From CAWAWP01 sp963841205 (GTDB taxonomy: Bacteria > Chloroflexota > Ktedonobacteria > Ktedonobacterales > JADMIN01), in the NCBI GenBank assembly GCA_963841205.1, contig CAWJCH010000014.1:558001-622000 (forward strand): 64,000 nt of DNA, in the 5' to 3' direction. A program made the translations under genes and the position numbers. The notes beneath the pieces were generated by a model that saw only the letters and a list, made by a program, of their open reading frames with translations, had not been told where the DNA came from and ran no database searches. Below are positions 36,362 to 45,433 of this stretch, piece by piece; the first letter of the stretch is position 1, and each line of letters starts with the position of its first letter.

Positions 36362-37201
36362 ATGGGACGGACACGACCCTGGGAGCTGAGTGAGGAGGTG
36401 TGGGAGCGAGCAGCACCATTGTTGCCACCGGCCAAGCTGCGGGTAAGAGGTGGACGTCCGCCGCGCAGTGACCGCGAGATGCTCGGCGCCATCCTGTATG
36501 TCTTGCGCACGGGCTTGCAATGGAATGCCTTACCGCGCGAGATTGGCGCGTCAACGACGGTGTATGACCGCTTCCGTGCTTGGGAGCGCGACGGGTTCTT
36601 TGCGCGGCTGTGGGCGGCAGGGCTGGCGGAGTATGACGAGTTGGCGGGCATTGACTGGGAGTGGCTCAGCCTGGATGGAGTGATGACCAAAGCCCCTTTC
36701 GGCGGCGCCGCGACCGGAGCCAATCCCACCGATCGCGGTAAGCGGGGAACGAAGCGCAGCACGCTGTGTGAGGGACATGGCCTGCCGCTCGCCATCGTCG
36801 TGGCCGGAGCCAATGCGCCCGACATGAAGCTCACCGCGCCCACCCTGGACGCGCTGGTGGTGGATCGGCCCGAACCCACGGCGGATGAGCCGCAGCACCT
36901 GTGTCTGGATGCGGGCTACGACTACGAGCTACCGCGCTTTGCCGCCGAGCAACGCCAATACGTGGCCCACATCCGGCCGCGCGGCGCAGACCGCGCCAAC
37001 GCGGGCTCCACCGATCCGCTCAAGCGTCCGCGGCGCTGGGTGGTCGAGCGGCTGCACAGTTGGCTCAACCGCTCGCGTCGAGTCTTGGTCCGCTGGGAGA
37101 AACTGGAGCGCACGTACGAAGCGTTTCTGCATCTGGCCTGCGCCCTCCTCTGCTTCCAGCAATGCGACCGTTGCCGCGCACATTTTGCCGCTTCCCCGTA
37201 A
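36362..37201 (+). CDS. IS5-family (IS427-like) transposase
   Basis: The 279-residue protein is an uninterrupted DDE transposase. An N-terminal DUF4096-type region (WELSEEVWERAAPLLPP ... GGRPPRSDREMLGAILYVLRTGLQW) is followed by the catalytic Asp in WLSLDGVMTKAP, the second Asp in LCLDAGYDYE and Glu in RRWVVERLHSWLNR. CAGGAG lies 7 nt before ATG 36362; the ATG at 36326 has its AGGAGG too close. It is the only transposase in the window that reads without stops or frame changes, so it may be active. Two methyltransferase genes follow on the same strand. Confidence 0.9.
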   Translation: MGRTRPWELSEEVWERAAPLLPPAKLRVRGGRPPRSDREMLGAILYVLRTGLQWNALPREIGASTTVYDRFRAWERDGFFARLWAAGLAEYDELAGIDWEWLSLDGVMTKAPFGGAATGANPTDRGKRGTKRSTLCEGHGLPLAIVVAGANAPDMKLTAPTLDALVVDRPEPTADEPQHLCLDAGYDYELPRFAAEQRQYVAHIRPRGADRANAGSTDPLKRPRRWVVERLHSWLNRSRRVLVRWEKLERTYEAFLHLACALLCFQQCDRCRAHFAASP

Positions 37202-37625
37202 CTTTCAGCGCCAGACCGACAAGCATACGCTCTTCTACGTCCCGCGCTGCCGAACGCTATCCTGTGCCGTCTGACGGCAGGGCGTCCTCAAGTGGTTGGC
37301 TGGTCACAGAAGCGCTATGCTGTTTCCTGGCGCTAACTCTGCGATGAGAGGGCCCGGTGGGCCGCGCTTCCCCTGGGCTAGCAGCGCGACCACCTGTGCT
37401 CGTGCCCCGACCAGCGCATGAGGAAAGAGGAGTAGCACACCAAGCCACAGGAGGCTTTACATCGACGTGCACTCACCCTGGCCGTAGCATAGTTGAGCTG
37501 ATAGAAAGGTTTCTTTCTTTCTGACACAATAGAGTATGCGTGTAGCGACGGCTCTGGCGTTGCAGAATGCAGAATCCGGACCGGCCGGACGAGGTGCCGA
37601 CGCCGCCGACCCAAGGAGGCATGAC
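37202..37625. other. Region between transposase and methyltransferase genes
   Basis: GC content drops and no gene is visible in this 424-bp stretch. A short C-T-rich segment right after the transposase stop (37188-37210) shows partial resemblance to the IS5 inverted repeat, as expected for a decayed right end. The remainder shows nothing definite. Confidence 0.35.
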
Positions 37626-38408
37626 ATGGCCAGGATCAGCTATGACGAGCAGACCGCTGCAGCGTTCAAGGCGGTCCGCGAGGTCCCACGCGACGGACTC
37701 TCGGAGTGGCGCGAGGCGGTACGACGTCACCTGCGCCCTTCGCAGGGAATGACGCTGGTGGACATCGGCGCGGGGACTGGTGCGTTCGCCACTGCCTTCA
37801 GCGACTGGTTCGACCTCAGCGTCCTCGCCGTCGAGTCGTCGGACGCGATGCGGGATCGGGTCCCGCGGACAGCGGCCATCCAGGTGCTTGAGGGAACTGC
37901 GAGCGCCCTACCGCTGCCAGATGCATCGGCAGACGCCGCATGGCTCTCCCTGGTCTTGCACCACATCCCAGACCTAGGAGTCGCCGCACGCGAGATCCGC
38001 CGCGTGCTCCGCCCCGGCGCCCCCGTCCTCATCCGCCAGGGCTTCCCGGACAGATACGAGCCCTCGGGGGACCTGAAGCTCGACAGGATCGAACTCGTGC
38101 GATGGTTCCCTGAGACCGCTCGGACGATCGCTACCTACCCTTCTATCAAGGAGACGTGCAAGGCGTTCGCGGCCGCAGGATTCCACCAGGACGCCCTTGA
38201 GCAGGTTCGTGAGACGTACCCGACCAGCCTCGCGGACTTCGTCGGCCAGGTGGATACTTTCCGCCAGGCCGACACCACGATGCGCAATCTCACCGAGGAC
38301 GAGTTCCTCTGCGGGAAAGCACGTCTCCGCCGTGCCGTACGAGATGCCGAGGACACAGCGAACCCGGAAACCAGAAGCAACTGGCTTGACCTCTTGGTTC
38401 TGCGCTGA
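37626..38408 (+). CDS. SAM-dependent methyltransferase 1 (IS5-flanked)
   Basis: The 260-residue protein has motif I LVDIGAGTGAFATAFSDWF, the acidic AVESSDAM loop, and motif LPLPDASADAAWLSLVLHHIPD, then REIRRVLRPGAPVLIRQ, all typical of the Methyltransf_11 group. The substrate is unknown. GGAGG lies 6 nt before ATG 37626; the 30 codons upstream are not coding. The C-terminal half (DTFRQADTTMRNLTEDEF) resembles cargo methyltransferases rather than ribosomal ones. It is followed, 97 bp later, by a second methyltransferase gene in the same orientation. Confidence 0.85.
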   Translation: MARISYDEQTAAAFKAVREVPRDGLSEWREAVRRHLRPSQGMTLVDIGAGTGAFATAFSDWFDLSVLAVESSDAMRDRVPRTAAIQVLEGTASALPLPDASADAAWLSLVLHHIPDLGVAAREIRRVLRPGAPVLIRQGFPDRYEPSGDLKLDRIELVRWFPETARTIATYPSIKETCKAFAAAGFHQDALEQVRETYPTSLADFVGQVDTFRQADTTMRNLTEDEFLCGKARLRRAVRDAEDTANPETRSNWLDLLVLR

Positions 38409-38505
38409 CAGGTTCGGCGGCCATTCAACCACGACAGGTGGCTTATCGCCAGGGTGACTGCACGTCGATGTAAAGCCTCACATGGCCAAGAGTGGAGGAG
38501 TAGCC

Positions 38506-39264
38506 GTGCAAGAGCGACCTGCGGACCGCTATGACCAGTGGGGGATTGGGTATCACCTGACACGCCGGGAGGATCCACGGCTAGCGCGTCGCATTCATGC
38601 TGCGCTGGGCGATGCACGGTCGGTCGTCAACGTCGGGGCTGGAACCGGCTCTTATGAGCCGAAAGACCGGCGGGTGATTGCGGCGGAGCCCTCCGAGGTC
38701 ATGATTGCGCAGCGACCGCGGGATGCTGCGCCAGTCGTCCGCGCGGTGGCGGAGGCGCTGCCGTTCGCCGATCGAAGCTTCGATGCAGGCATGGCCCTGT
38801 GGACGATCCACCATTGGACCGATCCGGTGCGGGGAGTAGCGGAACTACGCCGCGTGGCTCGTCGTGTGGTCATCGTCGCGGCCTCCAGGGTCATGAATCA
38901 GCTGTGGCTCACGGCCGACTATTGGCCAGGGATGGCTCGAGACCGTCGACCCGACATCCAGCCGAAGATGATCGCCGCTCAGCTCGGCGGCACAATACAC
39001 ATTGAGCCCCTGCCGCTGCCATGCGACTGCGTGGACGGGTTTGGCGAGGCGTATTGGGCGCGACCGGAGGCGTATTTGGACGCCACGCTGCGGGCGGGGA
39101 TGTCGTGCTTTCAGCGGCTGGAGCCAGACGAGCTCGAACGCGGTCTGCAGCAGCTTGCCGCGGACCTGCGGTCGGGGGATTGGGATGCCCGGCACGGCTA
39201 CCTGCGCCACACTGACGACCTTGACTGTGGCCACCGCCTGATCGTGGCGGACGAGGAGAGCTGA
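38506..39264 (+). CDS. SAM-dependent methyltransferase 2 (IS5-flanked)
   Basis: This 252-residue protein has VVNVGAGTGSYEP (motif I), AAEPSEVMIAQRP, and the ALPFADRSFDAGMALWTIHHW post-I/II region, then LRRVARRVVIVA. It belongs to the same broad group as the preceding protein but is clearly divergent in sequence. The GTG at 38506 is preceded by GGAGGAG; the ATG 38482 has no site. Its stop codon lies only 5 bp before the remnant IS5 transposase, so the cargo boundary is sharp here. Possible roles such as antibiotic resistance or natural-product methylation are speculation. Confidence 0.83.
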   Translation: MQERPADRYDQWGIGYHLTRREDPRLARRIHAALGDARSVVNVGAGTGSYEPKDRRVIAAEPSEVMIAQRPRDAAPVVRAVAEALPFADRSFDAGMALWTIHHWTDPVRGVAELRRVARRVVIVAASRVMNQLWLTADYWPGMARDRRPDIQPKMIAAQLGGTIHIEPLPLPCDCVDGFGEAYWARPEAYLDATLRAGMSCFQRLEPDELERGLQQLAADLRSGDWDARHGYLRHTDDLDCGHRLIVADEES

Positions 39265-39268
39265 ACAG

Positions 39269-39392
39269 CGTGCGTTGGGAGCAAGCCATGCATCGCTACC
39301 GGGCCGTTATGTAGGTGGCCAGTACCCTGAGTTACTTTCAGCAGTGTGATGGCCGCCAAGCGGACCAAGCTGGTTTCCGAATAAAGTCTAAG
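39269..39392 (+). pseudogene. 3' remnant of a second IS5 transposase with its terminal inverted repeat
   Basis: Read in frame from 39269 it gives VRWEQAMHRYRAVM-stop-VASTLSYFQQCDGRQ. This aligns without gaps to the end of the intact copy (VRWEKLERTYEAF ... CFQQCDRC). An in-frame UAG interrupts it where the intact copy has His. The inverted repeat GTTTCCGAAT...CTAAG at 39373-39392 follows at the expected distance. Confidence 0.75.
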
Positions 39393-39479
39393 TGCGCTAA
39401 GATCGCCCGTGCTTGAGTACCTGCATGATGTGGTAGTAACGATTCAGGCGTTGGGCATCCTTGCCACCGGAGTACGTGG

Positions 39480-40080
39480 CTAGGCCACCGAGAGCGCGGC
39501 CCTGATCTCATCGGCGGTCCATGTCGGTCGTGGGAGGACTGTTTCTGTGGGCCAGCCGACAGCGCACCGCGATCCGGGTGATGGTGCGCCGGTACTGGCC
39601 CGCATGATAGTCGCTGGCCGGGCCAGGGACGAGTCCGACCTGGCGCTCCGGGTCGCGGGGGTCGACGACCCAGTCGGTGACCTGGGCGGCCAGCAGGCGT
39701 GCCCGCGCCGTCGAGTAGTCTTTGGTGACGACGAAGTAGCCGCGCATGAGCAACCAATTGATGTCGGAGATGCTGCCCGCTCCGGCGTCGATGCGGATGA
39801 GGGTGCGCTGCCCGCTTGGCCGCGTCGAGGTCGCAGGGTCGCTTCGGCGGCCGCGACGAGGGGGAGCAAGGCGACGTTGAGCTGCGTCTTGCCGTCGAAG
39901 AGGCGGTCGACGACGATCTCCGGATAGCGCGTGGCCATGCACGCGCCCGAGTTGGCGCCCGCGCCGGTTGCGCTGCTTGGCGAAGTAGCCGGCGTGGCCA
40001 AGGCCGCTTTCTTGCCGCAGGGCATCCCGCTCATGTCGACATCGAGCACCAGAACCACTGCTGGCTGCGCGTGGAAAAGT
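39480..40080 (-). pseudogene. Scrambled DDE transposase
   Basis: Two interleaved minus-strand frames alternate to spell one transposase: VLVLDVDMSGMPCGKKA, then GYFAKQRNRRGRQLG, then TRYPEIVVDRLFDGKTQLNV and LPLVAAAEA, then RTLIRIDAGAGSISDINWLLM, RGYFVVTKDYSTARARLLAA and VTDWVVDPRDPERQVGLVP, then EIRAALSVA. At least four frame changes are needed. The D-G-K and RIDAGAGS segments resemble IS1380/IS4-type DDE cores, but I cannot place the family firmly. The N-terminus is not visible and it abuts the S9 peptidase gene. Confidence 0.6.
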
Positions 40081-40111
40081 AGTCGCCGAGCGGTCCGCCC
40101 AGGCGGGCGGC

Positions 40112-42025
40112 CTACGCGCGGTCGCGAACGTGGGCATCGAGGAAGCGGGCGATCTGCGGATAGGCCTGCACGCGGTTGGCACGCTTGATCAGGCCGTGGC
40201 CCTCGTCGTCGAAGCGCAGATACTCGACCGGCACACCGCGCGTCCGTAGAGCCGCGACGATCTGCTCCGCCTCGCCGACCGGCACGCGCGGATCGTTGGC
40301 GCCGTGGACCACGAAGAGCGCGGCGGTGATGGCGTCAACATGATGGATCGGCGAGATTGCCTCCAGAAACGCGCGATCGTTTTCGAGGCTGCCGTACTCC
40401 GGCTCGCGCAGCTTGCGGCGCCAGGGTCCGGTGTTTTCGAGGAAGGTGACGAAGTTGGCGATGCCGACGATATCGACGCCGGCGGCCCAGAGATCGGGGT
40501 AGGTGGTCAGCGCCGAGAGCACCATGAAGCCGCCGTAACTGCCGCCCATCACGGCGATGCGACGCGGATCGGCGATGCCCTCGCCGGTGAGCCAGCGCAC
40601 CGTGGCGGCGAGGTCGGCCACCGAATCCATGCGCAGGCGCACGTCGTCGAGGCTCTGGTAGCGATAGCCGTAACCGGTGCTGCCGCGCACGTTCGGCTCC
40701 AAGACGGCGTAGCCGCTCGCGGCGAGGTACTGCACGATGGGGTTGTAGACGGGCCGCGTCTGGCTTTCGGGTCCGCCGTGGACGTAGACGATCACCGGTA
40801 GGTTGCGCGGCTCGGCCTCGCGCGGCAGGAAGAGGTAGCCGGGGATCTCCAGTCCGTCGAAGGAGGGGTAGCGCGAGAGCCGTGGCGCGACGAAGGCGGC
40901 GTCGGGTAGGGCGCCTCGGGCGCTGCGAGTCGCGCGGGTGAGGGATCGGTTGTCCACGTCCCAGAGCCAGATGTTCACCGCGTCGTCCGGCGGGGCGAAG
41001 GTGAAGGCGAGGCGTGAGGCGTCGGGCGACCACTGCATGCCGACGGCGACGCCCTGCGGCAGGTCCGGCGCGGGCAGGGGCGTCCGCGCGTCCCACCCCG
41101 ACGCGATGTCGAAGATTTCCATGCGCGAGGCGCCGTCCACGTTGGTGACCAGCGCGAGGCGGCGGCCGTCGCGGGAAAGCGCCAGCCCTTCGGCGTCCCA
41201 CTGATCCTCGCGGAGGTAGGTCATCGAGCCGCCGGCGAGGTCGAGCCAGGCGGGCGAGAGGAACTGGCGTCCACGGTCGCTGAGTAGGTAGAAGCCGCGC
41301 CCGTCGGGGGACCACTGCGGAGCGATGTGACGGGCGGGGCCATCGGAGACGTCGGGGGTGAGCTGGCGCGCCTCGCCAGTCACCGTATTCACGAGTATCA
41401 GCGCGTTGCGCACGTTCGAGTCGAAGCGCTCGACCAGCACCGAACGCCCGTCGGGCGAGTAGCCGGTGGGATAGTTCGTGCCGTCGTGCTGCAGTAGTAC
41501 GCGCGGTGCGGCGGTGGGGTCGTCCACCGAGAGTTCATAGAGGTCGAAGTAGCGGTTGTCGCGGGCATTGCTGGCGAAGACGATGCGCGTGCCGTCGGGC
41601 GACCATCCGCTGCTCGCGGAGCCGTCCTCCTGCCAGCCGCCGAAGACGTGGATCACCTCGGGCAGGTCGGTCAGCGGCGTGCGCGTCGAGCCGTCGCCGC
41701 TCATGAGGTACAGCTGCGTGCGCTCGTTGCCGCCGACGTCACCGCCGACGATCAGTCGGTCGTCGAGGGGCGAGTAGGCCACGCCGGCGATGCGCTCGCC
41801 GCCGAAGGTCAACTGATCGGGCCAGGGAGGCACGGCAGCGACGGTGCTGGGCGCCAACGCGACGCTCCAGACTTCGGCGACGCCGGTAATGTCGGTGAGG
41901 AAAGCGAGGCGTGCGCCGTCGGGCGAGAAGCTGGCGCCGTAGGACGGGCGAACGTTGAGATAGCGCACGAAGTCGGGAGCCGCATTCGTCCCGCTCGGCG
42001 TGCGCGCGTTCTGCTCCATGGTCAT
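40112..42025 (-). CDS. S9 family prolyl oligopeptidase-like peptidase
   Basis: This 637-residue serine peptidase has an N-terminal beta-propeller with WD40-like TolB repeats (SFSPDGARLAFLTD, GWSPDGTRIVFASN, QWSPDGRGFYLLSD, QWSPDASRLAFTF). The C-terminal alpha/beta hydrolase carries Ser496 in MGGSYGG, Asp578 in GANDPRVP and His610 in DEGHG. No signal peptide is present, so it acts in the cytoplasm, probably on short oligopeptides or acylated amino acids. AGGAG lies 7 nt before ATG 42025. Length and catalytic spacing are normal. It is monocistronic. Confidence 0.93.
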   Translation of the reverse strand: MTMEQNARTPSGTNAAPDFVRYLNVRPSYGASFSPDGARLAFLTDITGVAEVWSVALAPSTVAAVPPWPDQLTFGGERIAGVAYSPLDDRLIVGGDVGGNERTQLYLMSGDGSTRTPLTDLPEVIHVFGGWQEDGSASSGWSPDGTRIVFASNARDNRYFDLYELSVDDPTAAPRVLLQHDGTNYPTGYSPDGRSVLVERFDSNVRNALILVNTVTGEARQLTPDVSDGPARHIAPQWSPDGRGFYLLSDRGRQFLSPAWLDLAGGSMTYLREDQWDAEGLALSRDGRRLALVTNVDGASRMEIFDIASGWDARTPLPAPDLPQGVAVGMQWSPDASRLAFTFAPPDDAVNIWLWDVDNRSLTRATRSARGALPDAAFVAPRLSRYPSFDGLEIPGYLFLPREAEPRNLPVIVYVHGGPESQTRPVYNPIVQYLAASGYAVLEPNVRGSTGYGYRYQSLDDVRLRMDSVADLAATVRWLTGEGIADPRRIAVMGGSYGGFMVLSALTTYPDLWAAGVDIVGIANFVTFLENTGPWRRKLREPEYGSLENDRAFLEAISPIHHVDAITAALFVVHGANDPRVPVGEAEQIVAALRTRGVPVEYLRFDDEGHGLIKRANRVQAYPQIARFLDAHVRDRA

Positions 42026-42599
42026 AGGTCATCTCCTGGGTCGCGGCGTGGGGCCGCGCATGACCGCCCTGTCGCTAGCGATCCCTATTCCAAATCTCGG
42101 CATCATCGCCTGATAGCAGGCCGTGCTGGGTTGTTGTCGCTCCCGGCCTGAGGGCCGGGGCCAGCCCCGCCCGGCGCAAAGGCCCACGTCTATGAGCGGT
42201 CGCACCTCGTACCTTGGCCTGGCGGCGGCGACACGGCTTGGCCGTTGCGTCAGAGAATAGCGTGGCGAGAGGCTATCCACCAGTCTGACGACTGACGAAG
42301 GCCAGAATGCACACGCGGATCAGGAGCGCGACGACTCCGACCCAGGGACGTGGCGAGGAAGCGCTCGGCCCGGCTCGCCGTGCGCTGCGCTCCAGGGCGA
42401 GTCGTGGCGAGGGGCGGCGTTGATGGCTCGGGTCGCGATTCGCGGACGGCGGTGGACTGCTCGGGCAGCACGATTGTTGGCTGCTCAGCGGCTTCGGCGC
42501 GCTCGTCATGTCGATTCGCCTACAAAGCTCGGCGCGCTGAACGCCTCGGGGGTGTCGGCACGGACCCCGCGATAGCGTGGTCCACTCGTCCTCCTTGCG
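42026..42599. other. Intergenic region with one hairpin
   Basis: CCCGGCC-TGAG-GGCCGGG forms a 7-bp hairpin at 42142-42159, preceded by a GTCGCTCC stretch similar to that in the 22135 hairpin. Short frames on both strands show no coding character and no ribosome sites. No gene is supported here. Confidence 0.4.
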
Positions 42600-44027
42600 T
42601 CACGGTGTCGCTGTCTGGTTTACCGGTTTCGAGCGGTATGTATTTGAGGGGGATTGGCGCACTTGTCGCGCGGCGATGCCGAAGAGCAGGAGCGCGCCCA
42701 GCGCCGGCAGTTCGTTCGCCCAGACGCCGAGGGAGAAGCCGAGGATGACCGGCGGGAAGCGCGCGAGCGCCTGCTGCAGAGGGTCCGCCGCGGCGAGGTT
42801 GATCAGCAGAGTCGCCAGCACCACCACGCTGAGCTGACGCGCGGCGGCTTCTCGCTTCCCTTGTTGTGACGCCCCGCGCCAGCGCCGCAGCGCGTTACCT
42901 AGGACCAGCGCGTTGGCCGGGAGCAGCCAGGTGTAGTGGTGCGACCAGGCGACGGGGGCGACGAGGAGGAGCGCGCAGAGCGCCAGCGCGTAGGCGGCCG
43001 CATCCTGCTCGTCCCAGTGCCGCGCCAGGGTAGGCGCGCTGCTGGTCGGCGTTCGCCCCGCGTGGCGCGCGAGCAGCAGTGCTGTAGCGGCGGCGATGCC
43101 CAAGAGTACCGCGTACTCGAGCAGGCGGAGGATCGTGTCGAGCGAGGGAGCGGATGCGTGGAGGGCCACGGCGACGACGCCGAAGAGCGCCTGATTGTTG
43201 GCGCGGGCGGCGTCATCCGAGCCGATCCGCAGGGCCTGCGGCACGGCCTGGAGGTCGACACCTGGCCCCACGATGACCACGCAGAAGCTGGCGAGCGCGG
43301 CAAGGGCGAGCGACGCGGATCGCAGCGCGCGCCAACGACGGGTGAGCACGAGGTAGCCGAGCAGCAGCAACGGCGTGAACTTCAGCATCGCCGCCGTGGC
43401 GATGGCCGCTCCGGCCCACCCGTCGCGTCCCTGGCGCAGCAGGCGAGGGACGAGCGCGAGCGGCGCCAGGACGAGGACGCCGAGTTGGCCGAGCAGCAGC
43501 GACGAGGCCGCCGGCCACGAGAGCAGGCAGAGCGGCAGCGTCGCGGCGAGCGCGAGGGCCGAGAGCTCGCGTGGGGGTGTTCCCTCCATGCCGTGGGCGA
43601 GCATGCTTCGCACCTCGCCGGCCAGTAGGAAGGCACAGCCCAGCCAGAGCGCCGCGTTGAGGACATACCAGCAGACGGCGGCGGCGGCGAACGGCAAGAG
43701 CGAGAGCGGCACGAGCAGGATCGCCAGCAGCGGCGGATAGGTGTAGGCAAGAGGATGATAGGGCAACCCACCAGCCACGCTGGCAGCATGGATGAGGACG
43801 GCGCCGGAGTAGATGTTGGCGTGCGGATCGAGGCGCAGCGCGGTGGCAGCAACGTAATACGTGGTGAAGTCGTAGCGACCACCGCTGGCGAGTGCCGTGC
43901 CGACGACCCAGACGAGCCAGAGCGCGAGCGTGACGGCGATGACACACGTGGCGAGCCCTGGCCGCGCCCCGCGCCGCACGGGGATGCCGGAGGCCGACTC
44001 CGCGGGCGGCACAACGTCTACGCTCAT
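42600..44027 (-). CDS. GT87-like (DUF2029) polyprenyl-phosphate-mannose-dependent mannosyltransferase
   Basis: The 475-residue membrane protein has about 10-12 helices and the GT87 signature: ASGGRYDFTTYYVAA early in the first loop, PLAYTYPPLLAILLVPL, and LKFTPLLLLGYLVLTRRWRA in the middle. GT-C enzymes of this group transfer mannose or another sugar from polyprenyl phosphate to lipoglycans or glycoproteins outside the cell. GGAGAG lies 5 nt before ATG 44027. No other glycan genes are adjacent; the GT39-like gene at 20.5 kb could work in the same pathway, but that is only inference. Confidence 0.88.
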   Translation of the reverse strand: MSVDVVPPAESASGIPVRRGARPGLATCVIAVTLALWLVWVVGTALASGGRYDFTTYYVAATALRLDPHANIYSGAVLIHAASVAGGLPYHPLAYTYPPLLAILLVPLSLLPFAAAAVCWYVLNAALWLGCAFLLAGEVRSMLAHGMEGTPPRELSALALAATLPLCLLSWPAASSLLLGQLGVLVLAPLALVPRLLRQGRDGWAGAAIATAAMLKFTPLLLLGYLVLTRRWRALRSASLALAALASFCVVIVGPGVDLQAVPQALRIGSDDAARANNQALFGVVAVALHASAPSLDTILRLLEYAVLLGIAAATALLLARHAGRTPTSSAPTLARHWDEQDAAAYALALCALLLVAPVAWSHHYTWLLPANALVLGNALRRWRGASQQGKREAAARQLSVVVLATLLINLAAADPLQQALARFPPVILGFSLGVWANELPALGALLLFGIAARQVRQSPSNTYRSKPVNQTATP

Positions 44028-44063
44028 GGAAGCTCTCCGACCATGGCGCGAGGAGGCGGGTGC

Positions 44064-44342
44064 TCAGCCGCGCACGGGGTATTCGTCGACGAGGCCAGCG
44101 GGCCGGATCAGGTAGCCCTTGCCGCAGAGGCAGGGCGCCAGTTTCACCGTTAGGTCGATGCCGGAGCCGTCGGGCGACGCGGCGGTGAACGAGGTCCCCG
44201 CGTTCTGCAGCTCGATCAGCCGGTCGATCGGGGCGACACCGCCGGGATCATGGTCGATCAGCAGGCTGGCTTTGGCGACATGGCGCTGGCCGGCCTCGCA
44301 CTCCGCGAGCACGTCAACGCTGAGGATGGTGTTGACGGGCAT
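44064..44342 (-). CDS. Small conserved hypothetical protein
   Basis: This 92-residue protein begins MPVNTILSVDVLAECEAGQ and contains a CLCGKG motif near the end; no family is recognised. The start is strongly supported: AAAGGAG lies 7 nt before the ATG. It is 36 bp downstream of the GT87 gene start in the divergent direction and 121 bp from the next, oppositely oriented small gene. Confidence 0.65.
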   Translation of the reverse strand: MPVNTILSVDVLAECEAGQRHVAKASLLIDHDPGGVAPIDRLIELQNAGTSFTAASPDGSGIDLTVKLAPCLCGKGYLIRPAGLVDEYPVRG

Positions 44343-44463
44343 GCCGCCACTCCTTTCGGCGGCCGTTCACGGGTGGCCGCGATGCTTGGCGCACTCGCTT
44401 GGGCGCCGGCGCAATGGTATCATAGTCGCGCTACAAACACCTAGCAGACTGGAGGACTCCCCC

Positions 44464-44766
44464 ATGACCTCGCCGAATGCGGTGGTATTTGCCCTCTCGG
44501 AGGAGTCGCTGCGGCAGCGCTGGCTGACGCGCGAGCGGTTGCGGCAGGTGACGGTGGAGGTGTTCGAGGGCGCGGGGGTGGACCTCCTGATCTTCGGCGA
44601 TACGTCGAACGCGGGGCAGCCGCACTCCTTCCCCAACGTGCGCGCGCCATTCGTGCAGAGGTTCGAGCCGGGCGCCACCTTCGATGGGCTGTCGTACACG
44701 CTGGTGCGGCGTCCTGGCGCTGTCGGTCCCCTCTTCGTGCGGATCAGCGGTGTGCGGGTGGGGTAG
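44464..44766 (+). CDS. Small hypothetical protein
   Basis: This 100-residue protein (MTSPNAVVFALSEESLRQRW...) has GGAGG 8 nt before ATG 44464. It has one apparent strand-loop core, VDLLIFGDTSNAGQPHSF, and no known motif. The gene is divergent from 44064-44342, separated by 121 bp. Directly after its stop begins the TGCC repeat cluster. Confidence 0.6.
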   Translation: MTSPNAVVFALSEESLRQRWLTRERLRQVTVEVFEGAGVDLLIFGDTSNAGQPHSFPNVRAPFVQRFEPGATFDGLSYTLVRRPGAVGPLFVRISGVRVG

Positions 44767-44769
44767 GGG

Positions 44770-45180
44770 TTCCTCACCCCCTCACCTCCTCTCCCTCTGG
44801 GGCGAGGGCGGAGCAGAGTTGCTGGGCTTGCCGATTCTGCCGCTTTTCACGATTGTGCGACGAGAGGCCGGCGGATGGACTCACGCGCGGGAGCGTGCCG
44901 CCGCGAAGCCGCCTGCGCAGGCTCGGAATCGCGAGTTGCCATTTCTGCCGCATTTCGCGATTCACGCGAGCTGGCGCGACGATGCTGCCAATCTTGCCGG
45001 AATTTGTAGGCGTGCGGCAGGGCCAACGTTGCCGTTTCTGCCGGATTTCGCGATCTGTCGCACCGCGCCATGCGGGCATTGCCATTCTTGCCGCTTTTTG
45101 CGGGCGCGAGGCTGTGAGCGGTTCTGCCGATCTTGCCGCTTTTCAGAAATTTCTGCCGATTTTCGCGATTCGTCGCCATC
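44770..45180 (+). repeat. Cluster of degenerate 26-bp TGCC repeats with 44-50 bp spacing
   Basis: Copies begin at 44829, 44937, 44986, 45030, 45080, 45125 and a half copy at 45153. The core is TGCC-N2-TYYTGCCGSNTTT followed by a CGCGATT-like segment; distances are 108, 49, 44, 50, 45 and 28 bp. Copy 2 is framed by perfect 9-bp inverted arms GAATCGCGA / TCGCGATTC (44926-44934 and 44955-44963). Between copies the sequence is not conserved. A polypyrimidine stretch CCCCCTCACCTCCTCTCCC precedes the cluster. Two further copies, 45 bp apart, lie at 53795 and 53840. Confidence 0.7.
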
Positions 45181-45433
45181 ACCCTGCCTCTTCGATTTGA
45201 TGGAAAACACGAACGCCGCCCTCTCGCGCTTGGAGAAGGCGGCGTCTTGCTTCGGACTCACTGCTGTGTTACCGGTAGTATACCACGCGGGCGGGAGCGA
45301 TGATGCACGCTGGGGTAGATGCCGCGCTGTAACGAGCTAGCGAATATGAGAAGTGTTCGGATGTGGCGCGGTCAGCCAGCTACACACGCTCGTGTTCGTT
45401 ATGCCTCGCGCTGCGTGAAGGCGAGGACCGCCC
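45181..45433. other. Short intergenic segment
   Basis: No gene, hairpin or promoter is visible between the repeat cluster and the decayed CPBP gene. A single poly-purine segment near 45350 precedes the first ATG. Confidence 0.3.

Larger units (their letters stand above)
36289..39392 (+). mobile_element. IS5-type element with methyltransferase cargo, bounded by inverted repeats
   Basis: The region opens with an inverted repeat and a complete IS5 transposase gene. It then holds two methyltransferase genes and closes with the last ~27 codons of a second, diverged IS5 transposase and a matching inverted repeat. It is laid out like a one-sided composite transposon. The intact copy's own right end, expected near 37190-37210, is poorly preserved, so the outer repeats may now form the only functional pair. 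Whether the unit ever moved as a whole cannot be seen here. Confidence 0.55.

Noticed and set aside
38506..39264. Methyltransferase pair as an rRNA-resistance operon
   Set aside because: Motifs show only a general SAM methyltransferase fold; nothing in the sequence identifies an rRNA or antibiotic substrate.
44829..45170. CRISPR array
   Set aside because: The units are degenerate, their spacing varies, spacers are short and no cas gene or leader is present; a second pair lies inside a protein gene.
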